Shown here piece after piece: positions 14,588 through 22,054 of a stretch of 22,541 bases of DNA. The DNA is taken from positions 1-22,541 of the IMG/VR virus record IMGVR_UViG_3300030090_006763; one strand, written 5' to 3'. The translations under genes were made by a program, and so were the position numbers. Every line of letters starts with the position of its first letter. Position 1 is the first letter of the stretch. The DNA comes from a virus. The notes below the pieces were generated by a model. The model was not told the origin of the DNA and searched no databases. It saw only the letters and a program-made list of their open reading frames with translations.

Positions 14588-16192
14588 GTGGCAGATGAAC
14601 TCCAGAATGAAGTTGAAGATTTACTTAGTGATTTAGACGTAGCTAATAAAGAAAATGGCAGAGACACTGCCGGTGATATAAAAAAACCGCCTAAGATTAA
14701 CCCGGTTTTAAAGTCGCCTGAAAAATCACGTCTATTTAATATTGGTGTGGTTTTAGGAGAAGCTCTCACAAAAGTATTTGATAAAAATAAAAAGGATACG
14801 TTTGAAGAAACTGCTGTAACGCCTGCTGCACAAGCACAGCAGCAAATGGTAAAACAAGAGCAAGAAGCTAAGAAGCCGTTTAAAATACCATTAATGGCAA
14901 CACTTGCAATTGGTATTGCAGCATTTGCAGATTGGATAGCAAATTTCTTAGGACCGGTTGGTGAATTTATATCTAAGACTTTACCAAAACTCTTTAGACC
15001 TATGAGCAAAATAGCTAGTGGATTTTTTAGCGCGCTTAAAGGAGGCAAGCTTTTAGCTACGCTAACCAAACTCGGAGGAACCTTTGGTAAAAAGCTTTTG
15101 AAATTTGGTAGGTTTATTCCTTTTATAGGATCTTTATTCAATTTTGGATTTGCTATAGATAGATTTAAAAAGAAAGAGATAATACCTGGTATATTTGAAA
15201 TTGTTTCTGGTCTTTTAAATTTAACAGGTGTTGGAGCTTTTCCGTCTATGCTTATTGACGGGGCTTTGTTACTGTATGATTTAAATAAGGATAAGAAGAA
15301 AGATGAATCTATGCCACCAGGTGGAACTGGAGAAAGCTGGTGGGAATCAATTTATAATTGGGCTATGGATACCCCTGTTATGAAATGGTTCGTATCGGTT
15401 GGTAAAGGTATTGGTGCTGTATTTACTGGAAATTGGGAAGAAGCAGGAAAGCAATTTGATATGGCTTTTCCATTTATTGGGTGGGTAATTAACTGGGTCT
15501 ATGAAGCAGGTAAATCTACTGGTGATTTCTTAGAGCAAGCTGGAATTAATTTTGGATCACCAAGTGAATTTTTTAGTAGTTTAGTTGATGCGTTTGTAGA
15601 TGTTTTCCGTAACATGTTAGATAGTATATATGACTGGTTAACTGGAGCAGCAGACTGGGTTGTAGAAGGAGTTAAGGACTTAGGAAGTGGGGCTTGGGAA
15701 GGAATAAAAGCTGTAGGATCCTTTTTAAATCCGTTTGACGATGTAGTTATTAAGGGCGATAAGATTATACCAATTAGTAAAGATGATGATATTGTTGCAG
15801 CTAAAAAAGGTGGCATTCTTGATAATATATTCAATACAATAACAGCAACCATGCGTAGCGCTGGTCAGACAATGGGTGAAGAAAAATCTATATTAGGTAA
15901 AGCTATAGCAGGTGTAACTGATATTGGGAAAAATGTATTTGGAGGCATTGGAAATATGGCACAAGATTTTATGGGTGTAGATCAAATTGTGGGTGAGTTA
16001 AAAGCTTCTAATCAATACTTAAATCAGTTAGTGAGATTAACTGCGCAACTAGTAGAAGGTCAAGGACAAACTGCAGCTCAACCTAATATAGTTATGTCAC
16101 CAAGTAACAATGATATGAGCGGAGGCATGGAAGGACAGCGATATACAGATGGTAGATATGATTATACAAATTCTGGATACCATATAGGTTAA
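14588..16192 (+). CDS. Tape-measure / baseplate hub protein, gp29-like
   Basis: A 534-residue protein starting at GTG (T4 gp29, tape measure and hub subunit, is 590). After a charged N-terminus (1-98, EQEAKK-rich at the end) come hydrophobic helices at about 100-125 (PLMATLAIGIAAFADWIANF), 172-190 (FIPFIGSLFNFGF) and 199-231 (IIPGIFEIVSGLLNL and onwards). Trp-rich helices (about 245-390) and a polar, Gln/Asn-rich C-terminus follow. Buried hydrophobic helices in a long helical protein, after the gp26/gp51-type pair and before baseplate tube genes, fit a tape measure that sets tube length and leaves through the tube on infection. The hydrophobic helices could insert in the host inner membrane. 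gp29 identity is inferred from size, composition and position, not from clear motifs. Confidence 0.55.
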   Translation: MADELQNEVEDLLSDLDVANKENGRDTAGDIKKPPKINPVLKSPEKSRLFNIGVVLGEALTKVFDKNKKDTFEETAVTPAAQAQQQMVKQEQEAKKPFKIPLMATLAIGIAAFADWIANFLGPVGEFISKTLPKLFRPMSKIASGFFSALKGGKLLATLTKLGGTFGKKLLKFGRFIPFIGSLFNFGFAIDRFKKKEIIPGIFEIVSGLLNLTGVGAFPSMLIDGALLLYDLNKDKKKDESMPPGGTGESWWESIYNWAMDTPVMKWFVSVGKGIGAVFTGNWEEAGKQFDMAFPFIGWVINWVYEAGKSTGDFLEQAGINFGSPSEFFSSLVDAFVDVFRNMLDSIYDWLTGAADWVVEGVKDLGSGAWEGIKAVGSFLNPFDDVVIKGDKIIPISKDDDIVAAKKGGILDNIFNTITATMRSAGQTMGEEKSILGKAIAGVTDIGKNVFGGIGNMAQDFMGVDQIVGELKASNQYLNQLVRLTAQLVEGQGQTAAQPNIVMSPSNNDMSGGMEGQRYTDGRYDYTNSGYHIG

Positions 16193-16205
16193 CCGAGGTT
16201 TAAGG

Positions 16206-16213
16206 CATAAATA
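16206..16213 (+). promoter_or_regulatory. Late-promoter-like octamer of the baseplate tube gene
   Basis: CATAAATA followed by TTATTA and GTG at 16220 (6-base spacing). Confidence 0.6.
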
Positions 16214-16219
16214 TTATTA

Positions 16220-17725
16220 GTGTCTAAGTATAAATATGAGCCTAGTTATGATTTAGTCAATCAGTACGATTGGACTTCAGTAGCTCCTGGTTCAGAAATG
16301 CGAAACGAAGCTCCAGCAGCATATATATCAGCGTATGAATTGCAATTTTCTCAACTAAGATCTTTTATCGATGGGTACTTAAACATACTGTCGCCTACAC
16401 ATTTTGGTAATATAAATAAGAAGGGTACTAAAAGCGCTACACCAGGATTAGATTTTTACAAAAGGTTATACGGCACAAGCACTGATCCAATAACGAGATT
16501 AAGTTTCCCGTTTTTTTCTGATAATATAAGATCTTTCAGTACAGAATTTGCTGATACATTTTCACCCGTAAGTCAACGAGGTGCTAAAATGCTTGGAGGT
16601 GAATTCCTTGAAGGTTTAGGCGGGGCAGGTGAATCAGTAGTTGGTGGGGCGGCTGCTCTTGCTAGTGGAATAGTAAATATTGGAGCTGCATCGGAAAATG
16701 CTGGAGATAAATCTCTAATAGATAAAGTATCAAAAGCTGGTATTAGAGGTGCTAATAGTCTTTTCAATAAAGCATTTGGTACAAATGTAGATTTTGGAAA
16801 CCCGGGTATGCAGACTATAGGTGCACCTGGAACGTATATAGAAACTCCTAAATTTTATCAATATAGCAATACAGATAATGGACTAGAGTTGTCGTTCGCT
16901 CTATCTAATACATTACATGATTATGCAAAAGATCAAAATTATAAATTTATAAAAGACTTTACCCGGATGAATAGACCTTTCAGAACTGGGTCAATTGGAA
17001 TGACTTTCCCGGCTATCTATAACATAGTTGTACCAGGACAACGATATATTATGTGGGCTTATTTAGAAGATTTTAATGTAGGTCTTTTAGGAATGAGAAG
17101 AAGAATAAGGTTACCTAATGGAGGTTCAAGAATAGTCCCTGAAGCATATTCATGTCAATTTAGTTTTAGATCTTTAACTATAGAGGCGGCTAATTTTATC
17201 GATGAGATGGATAAATTTGGTAGCTTTGGAGATGAAGGAGATGAAAATTCGTATATAGCTTTAAAGAAGGCTGAAGAAGCTAGTTTAGAAGGTACACGAC
17301 AGCGTCAAGATACAGCAGCGAGAGAAAGGTCTGAACGAAATAAAATAGATATACAACGTAGAGAAGGTATATCTGATATTTTAGCTCAAAATATATCAGA
17401 TAAAGAAAAAGAAAATCAAATAGCGGTCTACAATGCAAATAATTATCTTAATGATATACCAGACGAACAGAAACGCGATCTGGCGCGGCAGTTAGGAATA
17501 GAGCCGGATATGGCTCTTCCAGGATTTGGTGCTCAAATGTCACAGCTTGCATTAGAGCTTGGTAGAAGACGATTTCCTAATAAAACTGACGAGGAACTTA
17601 TAAACTTAATAAAAGGGGGGCTAAAACTCAGTAGAGGAAGTGATTCAAATGAATGGAAAAGAGAAGCTTTAAATAAGACCTGGAAGCCAGGAAACCAGTC
17701 GAGTGAGGACGACGCTTTAGAATAA
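16220..17725 (+). CDS. Baseplate tail-tube protein, gp48/gp54-like, with long helical C-terminal extension
   Basis: A 501-residue protein starting at GTG. The N-terminal region (1-110) is followed by a Gly/Ala-rich, weakly hydrophobic helix (about 125-155, GGAGESVVGGAAALASG). Residues 205-330 form a tube-like domain: ELSFALSN (223-230), then FPAIYNIVVPGQRYI (263-277), then LEDFNVGLLGMRRR (282-295) and EAYSCQFSFRSLTIEAANF (308-326). The P-x-x-Y-x-I motif and the closing beta-strand are like those of T4 gp48 and gp54, which polymerise on the hub and start tube assembly. The last 160 residues are charged and helical (EEASLEGTRQRQDTAARERS and onwards), an extension not found in the T4 proteins (about 320-364 residues). 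It precedes the wedge gene gp53 by 4 bases and they are probably co-transcribed. Confidence 0.6.
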   Translation: MSKYKYEPSYDLVNQYDWTSVAPGSEMRNEAPAAYISAYELQFSQLRSFIDGYLNILSPTHFGNINKKGTKSATPGLDFYKRLYGTSTDPITRLSFPFFSDNIRSFSTEFADTFSPVSQRGAKMLGGEFLEGLGGAGESVVGGAAALASGIVNIGAASENAGDKSLIDKVSKAGIRGANSLFNKAFGTNVDFGNPGMQTIGAPGTYIETPKFYQYSNTDNGLELSFALSNTLHDYAKDQNYKFIKDFTRMNRPFRTGSIGMTFPAIYNIVVPGQRYIMWAYLEDFNVGLLGMRRRIRLPNGGSRIVPEAYSCQFSFRSLTIEAANFIDEMDKFGSFGDEGDENSYIALKKAEEASLEGTRQRQDTAARERSERNKIDIQRREGISDILAQNISDKEKENQIAVYNANNYLNDIPDEQKRDLARQLGIEPDMALPGFGAQMSQLALELGRRRFPNKTDEELINLIKGGLKLSRGSDSNEWKREALNKTWKPGNQSSEDDALE

Positions 17726-17729
17726 TACT

Positions 17730-18137
17730 ATGAGTTTAACAGGAAAAACAGGAAAGTATCAAGATGAGGTAAAGGTTTTACCTAAACTACCTCTCAATAG
17801 GTATGAACGAATTTTTAAAGTTTATACTGAAGGGAAAGATAATAAACAATTTTACTTTTACAATCTACTTAATAAAATGGAGTTTCCTCCAAACATAGAT
17901 AGTAATATTCTTGAAACTCATGAAGTAAAGACTAGACAAGCTTTGACTATAACTTCATATGACATTTACGGAGATATTTTTAGTTGGTGGATTATATATC
18001 TTTTAAATAAAGACGTGATAGGTAATAGTTTTTTTGCTGAAGGAGGTACACAACTAAAATATATTATACCTAGTAAACGGGGATTGATATATCAGCAAAT
18101 AACTGAAGCTACAGTCTTTAACAATAAGCATTTTTAA
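17730..18137 (+). CDS. 53: Baseplate wedge protein, gp53-like
   Basis: A 135-residue protein (T4 gp53 is 196). The diagnostic part is YDIYGDIFSWWIIYLLN (77-93). It parallels the A-x-x-[I]YG-x-x-x-[W/Y]W-x-x-[L]-x-x-N motif of gp53, with N-terminal elements of the RYERIFKVY type (24-32) before it. gp53 links neighbouring wedges around the hub so that the baseplate can close. The protein is shorter than T4's, lacking most of the C-terminal helical part. It begins 4 bases after the preceding stop and its own stop overlaps the next start by one base (TAATG), so the three genes 16220-19837 form a tight unit. Only a poor octamer match (TTAGAATA, two mismatches) precedes it. Confidence 0.62.
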   Translation: MSLTGKTGKYQDEVKVLPKLPLNRYERIFKVYTEGKDNKQFYFYNLLNKMEFPPNIDSNILETHEVKTRQALTITSYDIYGDIFSWWIIYLLNKDVIGNSFFAEGGTQLKYIIPSKRGLIYQQITEATVFNNKHF

Positions 18138-19837
18138 TGAATCCACTTTCACTACCTTCTGGCCTAGTAAAGGCAGCACAAAATAAAGCAGCAAAAATAG
18201 CTAATACATCAGAAAAGCAAGAAAGCTTAAATTCTGCTAATAAATTTAAAATAAACGGTACAGATTACTATTGTTATTTTGAAATATCTAATTCTGAAGT
18301 TCCAGAAAATGAGATCGACCCTTCTGATACTGATCCAACTAACAAAATAAGATTAACTAAGTCTGCTATAATTGACTTAGATATTCAAGAAAATATTTTT
18401 GAGCCTTTTTGCGCAGGGTCTATAACTATTAATAATCCCTTCGATTATATTGAAGATAACCACTATACAACCGGCGACGGAAACGATTATCTCCATATCA
18501 AGCTAGCTGAGTGGTCGGAATATCAAATTGACCCTACTTCAGCTTTAAGTTATTCATTCGTTATAACGGATGAAGGTAATAGTGTCTCAAAAACAGATAG
18601 ATCAAATAATTTTAAATCTTATAAATTAATAGATAAAAATTTTTATAAACTTAGTGAGCAGGTACCGTATGGTAAAAAATACCCCACTGAGGCGATGATA
18701 AAAGACGGTAATACTACTGTAGGTGCTGCTATAAAGCAGATGTTAATTGATGTATTAGGAGAAGAAGTTATTGGTGATCCTTGGGATAATGGTGATCATG
18801 AAATAGGTGCCCCTTCAGGAGAGTTTGCAGCAGCAAGTGAATTTATTACAATACCTATGAACTGGAGATATTCAGATTTATTAAAGTATTTACTTAGAAT
18901 AAATTATTCTTTAGGAGGCGAGGGTCAATCTCTTCCTGTACAATCACTTCTAATATATAATCGTGATAAACAAACCTATACTCTTGAACCAATAGATTTA
19001 ATTTTTAAAGATAATGAAATTCTTGCTATAGAAGGGTTTGGTTTAGGGGATTTAACTGCTGGGGCGGAAGGAGATACAGGATCTCTTGGTGAATTGGATA
19101 CAAATAAAAATAATCCAAAAGATTCAAAAGTACCAGTTAATGAAAATGAAGGCATGTTAAAAAATGCTAACATAACTACACCTATGGTAAATTATGGAAA
19201 TCAATATTTTACAAATTACTCTGCCGGTTTTTACAATCCAATTGGAGGTACGCAAGGTCAACACCAGGTATCTATTGAAGAAATTGCTCCCGAATGGGCT
19301 AAATCTTTTGTAGATATATTTAAATTAGTTGGAGGTAAGCCTCAATCGTTTGTACCTGTAAACAAAATAAGGAGTACAACTATAAAACCATTTCAATTTC
19401 CATTTCAAAAAGAGCAAATAGTTAACATAGCTAAAGCTCAAATGGTTTCTAATCTCACCTTTTTAAATCTACAGCTATCTATAGATAACCAGGGGGATAC
19501 AAACAGACAGCCAGGTAGGTTTATTGATATTTTTAAACTTGTCGGAGGTCTAGCTGCTAAAGAGTCTTACTCTGATGGTAAAATGCTAGGTAGATGGTTT
19601 GTAACTAAAGTACATCATAGATTTTTTAAAGATAGTTACCAGAACGTAATGCAGTGTGTTAAGACATACGTTGGGCCTGATATAGATCAAAGATTTGATG
19701 ATGCATCTTTAGGTGATGATCCACTAAAAGGTAAGCAGATTAAAAAATATGATAATATAGGGAATCCAGCAGATAAAAAAGAGTCTTTCGATAAAGGATT
19801 AACACGCCCAGGAGGAGATATACAGGTGTTAACTTAA
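18137..19837 (+). CDS. Baseplate hub protein, gp27-like
   Basis: A 566-residue protein (T4 gp27 is 391). The hub features visible are beta-rich N-terminal domains (about 35-180) with repeated IDLDIQENIFEPF / SITINNPF strands, a helix-strand unit MNWRYSDLLKYLLRINY (241-257) typical of hub proteins, and the strand-rich end GRWFVTKVHHRFFKDSYQN (485-503), the 'W-x-V-x-x-V-x-H-x-F' type close of hub domains. gp27 trimers form the centre of the baseplate, adapting the threefold spike to the sixfold tube. An insertion rich in Asp/Asn/Gly (about 300-350) accounts for part of the extra length. It starts inside the stop of gp53 (TAATG), so translation is probably coupled. No gp5-type spike gene follows it in the window. 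Confidence 0.6.
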   Translation: MNPLSLPSGLVKAAQNKAAKIANTSEKQESLNSANKFKINGTDYYCYFEISNSEVPENEIDPSDTDPTNKIRLTKSAIIDLDIQENIFEPFCAGSITINNPFDYIEDNHYTTGDGNDYLHIKLAEWSEYQIDPTSALSYSFVITDEGNSVSKTDRSNNFKSYKLIDKNFYKLSEQVPYGKKYPTEAMIKDGNTTVGAAIKQMLIDVLGEEVIGDPWDNGDHEIGAPSGEFAAASEFITIPMNWRYSDLLKYLLRINYSLGGEGQSLPVQSLLIYNRDKQTYTLEPIDLIFKDNEILAIEGFGLGDLTAGAEGDTGSLGELDTNKNNPKDSKVPVNENEGMLKNANITTPMVNYGNQYFTNYSAGFYNPIGGTQGQHQVSIEEIAPEWAKSFVDIFKLVGGKPQSFVPVNKIRSTTIKPFQFPFQKEQIVNIAKAQMVSNLTFLNLQLSIDNQGDTNRQPGRFIDIFKLVGGLAAKESYSDGKMLGRWFVTKVHHRFFKDSYQNVMQCVKTYVGPDIDQRFDDASLGDDPLKGKQIKKYDNIGNPADKKESFDKGLTRPGGDIQVLT

Positions 19838-19840
19838 ATA
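19833..19840 (+). promoter_or_regulatory. Late-promoter-like octamer of the Cys-rich structural gene
   Basis: CTTAAATA followed by TAATAT and ATG at 19847 (6-base spacing). The stop codon TAA of the hub gene (19835-19837) lies inside the octamer. Confidence 0.55.
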
Positions 19841-19846
19841 TAATAT

Positions 19847-21139
19847 ATGTCGGCTTGTTTAAATCAAATAGTACAAGGGCTTACTGGAGACATAAACGGT
19901 TTCTTCAATAATAAAGCACAGATCTTAAGATCTTTATTTGTAACTAAAAAACAATTTGAGAATCTCATTCAAAGAGATTGCGACGGTAATCTTTCTGGTC
20001 CTATAATGGGTCATGTATATACAGAACATGAGTTAGACTTCATGGATTCATTTCTGAAAATTTTCGAATTAGGTTTAGATCAGTTATCTGACTTTATGTT
20101 AAAACTTAATTCAGTGCAAGATTTATTAAGATTAGATGAAATGTCAATTTTGTACTATTTAAGGCAAATATTTAATGGTCCTTATGCTTGCGCCGCAGAA
20201 GACATATCTAGTATTCTATCTGGGGATTTTAATTTACTTCGATCCACCAACGATGCAATAGGTACTCTTGGTAACTCAGTTAGAAACAATATATCTACAG
20301 TAGTATATGGGCTGGAGCCAGTAAACGCAGCTTTAGATCTTTATAATCACTTACCGCCTAAGATGCAAGAGAATATTAGCGCAGGTGTTAAAACTGCGAC
20401 TAATGTATTTAATTTTAATCAAGAAGGTAGCGTCGCAAATGATAATACCTTACCTTATATAGATAAATTTCCTATCTTAAGAGTAAATACAGAGTGGGCT
20501 AGAGGATTTACAAATTTTGCTTCTGGTAACTTAATGTTAAAAGATGTACAATTTTTTAATACCTTGAGAGATATGACTGATACTATTTTTAGTGAAATAG
20601 AAGGTGCTTTAGGAGTTGTTTCAAGTAAAATTTATAAGTTTCAAAAATTAACTAATATGTTTGCCTCAGATTTAAACAAAGCTTATGGGGTACTAGGCGC
20701 TGTTAATAGATTACTGTTATCGCTAGATAGAACAGAGTATACTACTACTAATAAGATTATTCAACAAAAATGCGAATCTATAAAAACAGACGTTTTTGGC
20801 AATACTATAGTAGATAACGAAACATATACTCAACAGATGCAGACAGGTGACGGTACTTATGATATGTGGACTATAGGTGGGCAAGGAGGTTTGAGAACTG
20901 ATCCTAAGCCTCAACCTGGCCCGGATTCATATAGACCACCAGGTGTATTTGATACATGTGAAGAAGCTACTAACAGAGGAAGAGAGTTGGGTTGTGATGG
21001 TTGCCATGAGCATGTTACTGCAGATGGGAAAGTTTATTTTATGCCATGTAATTCAATGGAGGAGTATTTAAGACTACTTGCAGGTATAAAAGAACCTGAT
21101 TGCGATATTGTTGAAGATTGTGAGCAGTTTGTTTACTAA
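19847..21139 (+). CDS. Unidentified tail/baseplate structural protein with Cys-rich C-terminal domain
   Basis: A 430-residue protein, family not recognised. Residues 1-330 are mostly helical (for example from DFMDSFLKIFELGLDQLSDF at about 64-83 onward), with a Cys in MSACLNQ and others at about 44 and 113-115. A Gly/Pro-rich linker (about 345-365, ending PGPDSYRPPG) leads to a compact domain of about 60 residues. It has C371, C383, C386, H387, H389 and C401 (the last in YFMPC), then C419 and C425. The C-x2-C-H-x-H group suggests a zinc site or disulfide-rich knob. It is the last plus-strand gene of the tail module, next to the gp27-like hub, so a hub, tip or spike-associated role is plausible but unproven. 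Its stop overlaps the convergent small terminase gene by 4 bases. Confidence 0.5.
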   Translation: MSACLNQIVQGLTGDINGFFNNKAQILRSLFVTKKQFENLIQRDCDGNLSGPIMGHVYTEHELDFMDSFLKIFELGLDQLSDFMLKLNSVQDLLRLDEMSILYYLRQIFNGPYACAAEDISSILSGDFNLLRSTNDAIGTLGNSVRNNISTVVYGLEPVNAALDLYNHLPPKMQENISAGVKTATNVFNFNQEGSVANDNTLPYIDKFPILRVNTEWARGFTNFASGNLMLKDVQFFNTLRDMTDTIFSEIEGALGVVSSKIYKFQKLTNMFASDLNKAYGVLGAVNRLLLSLDRTEYTTTNKIIQQKCESIKTDVFGNTIVDNETYTQQMQTGDGTYDMWTIGGQGGLRTDPKPQPGPDSYRPPGVFDTCEEATNRGRELGCDGCHEHVTADGKVYFMPCNSMEEYLRLLAGIKEPDCDIVEDCEQFVY

Positions 21140-21576
21140 ACGTCTATAACATCGTCTTCCTTCTCTACTAAAGCTTTTAGAACATCATCACGAGAAAGCA
21201 GCATTTTTGTTTGGTTGTCTGCAATGTTTAGTCTTTCTTTACTTTCTATATCCATCTGCTTAACTGCTACTTGTGTCTCATTTCTTTCCTTAGCAGTATG
21301 AAGTTTATTTAACGCTTCAATAGCTCCAGAAGACGCTTTAATTAATTCTGCCATAGCCGCAACATCTCTATTCTCCGGAGCTGATTGAATGTAATCATTT
21401 ACATTATCTACTATAGATAGAGATTTTTTTATCAACTTGCTAGAATTCTGTATGAGAAAATCTTCTAAGTCTTCTTTATTGAGAACACTTTCTTCTACAG
21501 GCGCTTTGCTAGCTTTATTATTTTGCTTCAACTGAGCTATAATATCGTTAACAGCCTCATCTAATTCTTCGGCCAT
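21136..21576 (-). CDS. 16: Terminase small subunit, gp16-like
   Basis: A 146-residue protein (T4 gp16 is 164). It has an acidic N-terminus and a central helical hairpin from LIKKSLSIVDNVNDYIQSAP (48-67) through NRDVAAMAELIKASS to IEALNKLH (86-93). This aligns with the gp16 central region (AAKIFLETAKNADSP, EVFATLMGQM and EILKLHKDM). A charged helix and an acidic tail ending DDVIDV follow. gp16 oligomers form rings that help the large terminase recognise DNA and regulate its ATPase and nuclease. In T4, gene 16 lies just upstream of gene 17. Here it is more than 12 kb away and on the opposite strand. It has its own late octamer and converges with the preceding structural gene. Assignment rests on helix pattern and size. 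Confidence 0.58.
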   Translation of the reverse strand: MAEELDEAVNDIIAQLKQNNKASKAPVEESVLNKEDLEDFLIQNSSKLIKKSLSIVDNVNDYIQSAPENRDVAAMAELIKASSGAIEALNKLHTAKERNETQVAVKQMDIESKERLNIADNQTKMLLSRDDVLKALVEKEDDVIDV

Positions 21577-21581
21577 ACATA

Positions 21582-21589
21582 TATTTAAT
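21582..21589 (-). promoter_or_regulatory. Late-promoter-like octamer of the small terminase gene
   Basis: On the minus strand, ATTAAATA is followed by TATGT and then ATG at 21576 (5-base spacing). Confidence 0.55.
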
Positions 21590-21595
21590 CTCTAC

Positions 21596-21623
21596 TTGAA
21601 TATTTTACAATATATCTTATTAT
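21596..21623 (+). promoter_or_regulatory. Possible sigma70-type (early/middle) promoter of the dUTPase gene
   Basis: TTGAAT (21596-21601), a 16-base spacer and TATTAT (21618-21623) resemble -35 and -10 elements. The gene has no N[A/T]TAAATA octamer at 5-6 bases. Predicted transcription start is around 21629-21631, again close to the ATG at 21630. AT-rich sequence makes such matches common, so support is modest. Confidence 0.35.
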
Positions 21624-21629
21624 AGATGT

Positions 21630-22052
21630 ATGGTTGTAAAGTTTAAAAAGACGAATGATAAAGCTGTAATACCGTCTAAAAATCATGAAAGTGATACAGG
21701 GTTAGATGTTACTTCAGTAGAGGATAAAATTATTCCTGCGCGTGGTTCTGCTGTAGTTGATGTTGGGCTTAAATTTGCATATATCGATTTTGGATTCTGG
21801 GTAAAGGTTGAAGGTCGATCAGGCTTAGGTTTTAAACACGGTATTATTCCACATCCTGGTATTATTGATCAAGGATATCGTGGAGATGCTGGTATTAAGT
21901 TATATAATAATACTGATAAAGATTACGAAGTTAAAGCTGGAGATAGAATTGCTCAGTTTGTAGTTTATAGAAACTATACTGTAGAAGTATCGGAAGGCGA
22001 AATTATGGAATCTAAACGCGGTGAAAAAGGCTTTGGTTCATCTGGTAAATAA
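21630..22052 (+). CDS. dut: dUTP diphosphatase (trimeric dUTPase)
   Basis: A 140-residue protein of normal length for the trimeric family. It hydrolyses dUTP to dUMP and diphosphate, keeping uracil out of phage DNA and feeding dTMP synthesis. All five family motifs are present: motif 1 SDTGLDVTS (21-29, D26); motif 2 EGRSGLG (61-67, R63/S64); motif 3 GIIDQGYRGDAGIKLYN (77-93), with catalytic D80 and uracil-stacking Y83; motif 4 VKAGDRIAQFV (101-111); and the C-terminal motif 5 RGEKGFGSSG (130-139), which closes over the active site. In motif 3 the usual acidic residue after the catalytic one is Gly (Q-G-Y instead of S-D-Y). It precedes the clamp-loader gene by 2 bases, and both are expected to be early genes. 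Confidence 0.95.
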   Translation: MVVKFKKTNDKAVIPSKNHESDTGLDVTSVEDKIIPARGSAVVDVGLKFAYIDFGFWVKVEGRSGLGFKHGIIPHPGIIDQGYRGDAGIKLYNNTDKDYEVKAGDRIAQFVVYRNYTVEVSEGEIMESKRGEKGFGSSGK

Positions 22053-22054
22053 TT

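Noticed and set aside
16190-16204. Small inverted repeat TTAACC/GGTTTAA after the tape-measure gene
   Set aside because: The stem is about 4-5 bp with a 2-base loop and no T-tract, too weak for a terminator.
16411-16418. Perfect TATAAATA inside the gp48/gp54-like gene
   Set aside because: No start codon follows at 5-6 nt. An internal transcript start is possible but unsupported.
22044-22051. GGTAAATA as a late octamer of the clamp-loader gene
   Set aside because: The spacing to ATG is 3 nt, unlike the 5-6 nt elsewhere, and clamp loaders are early genes in T4-like phages.
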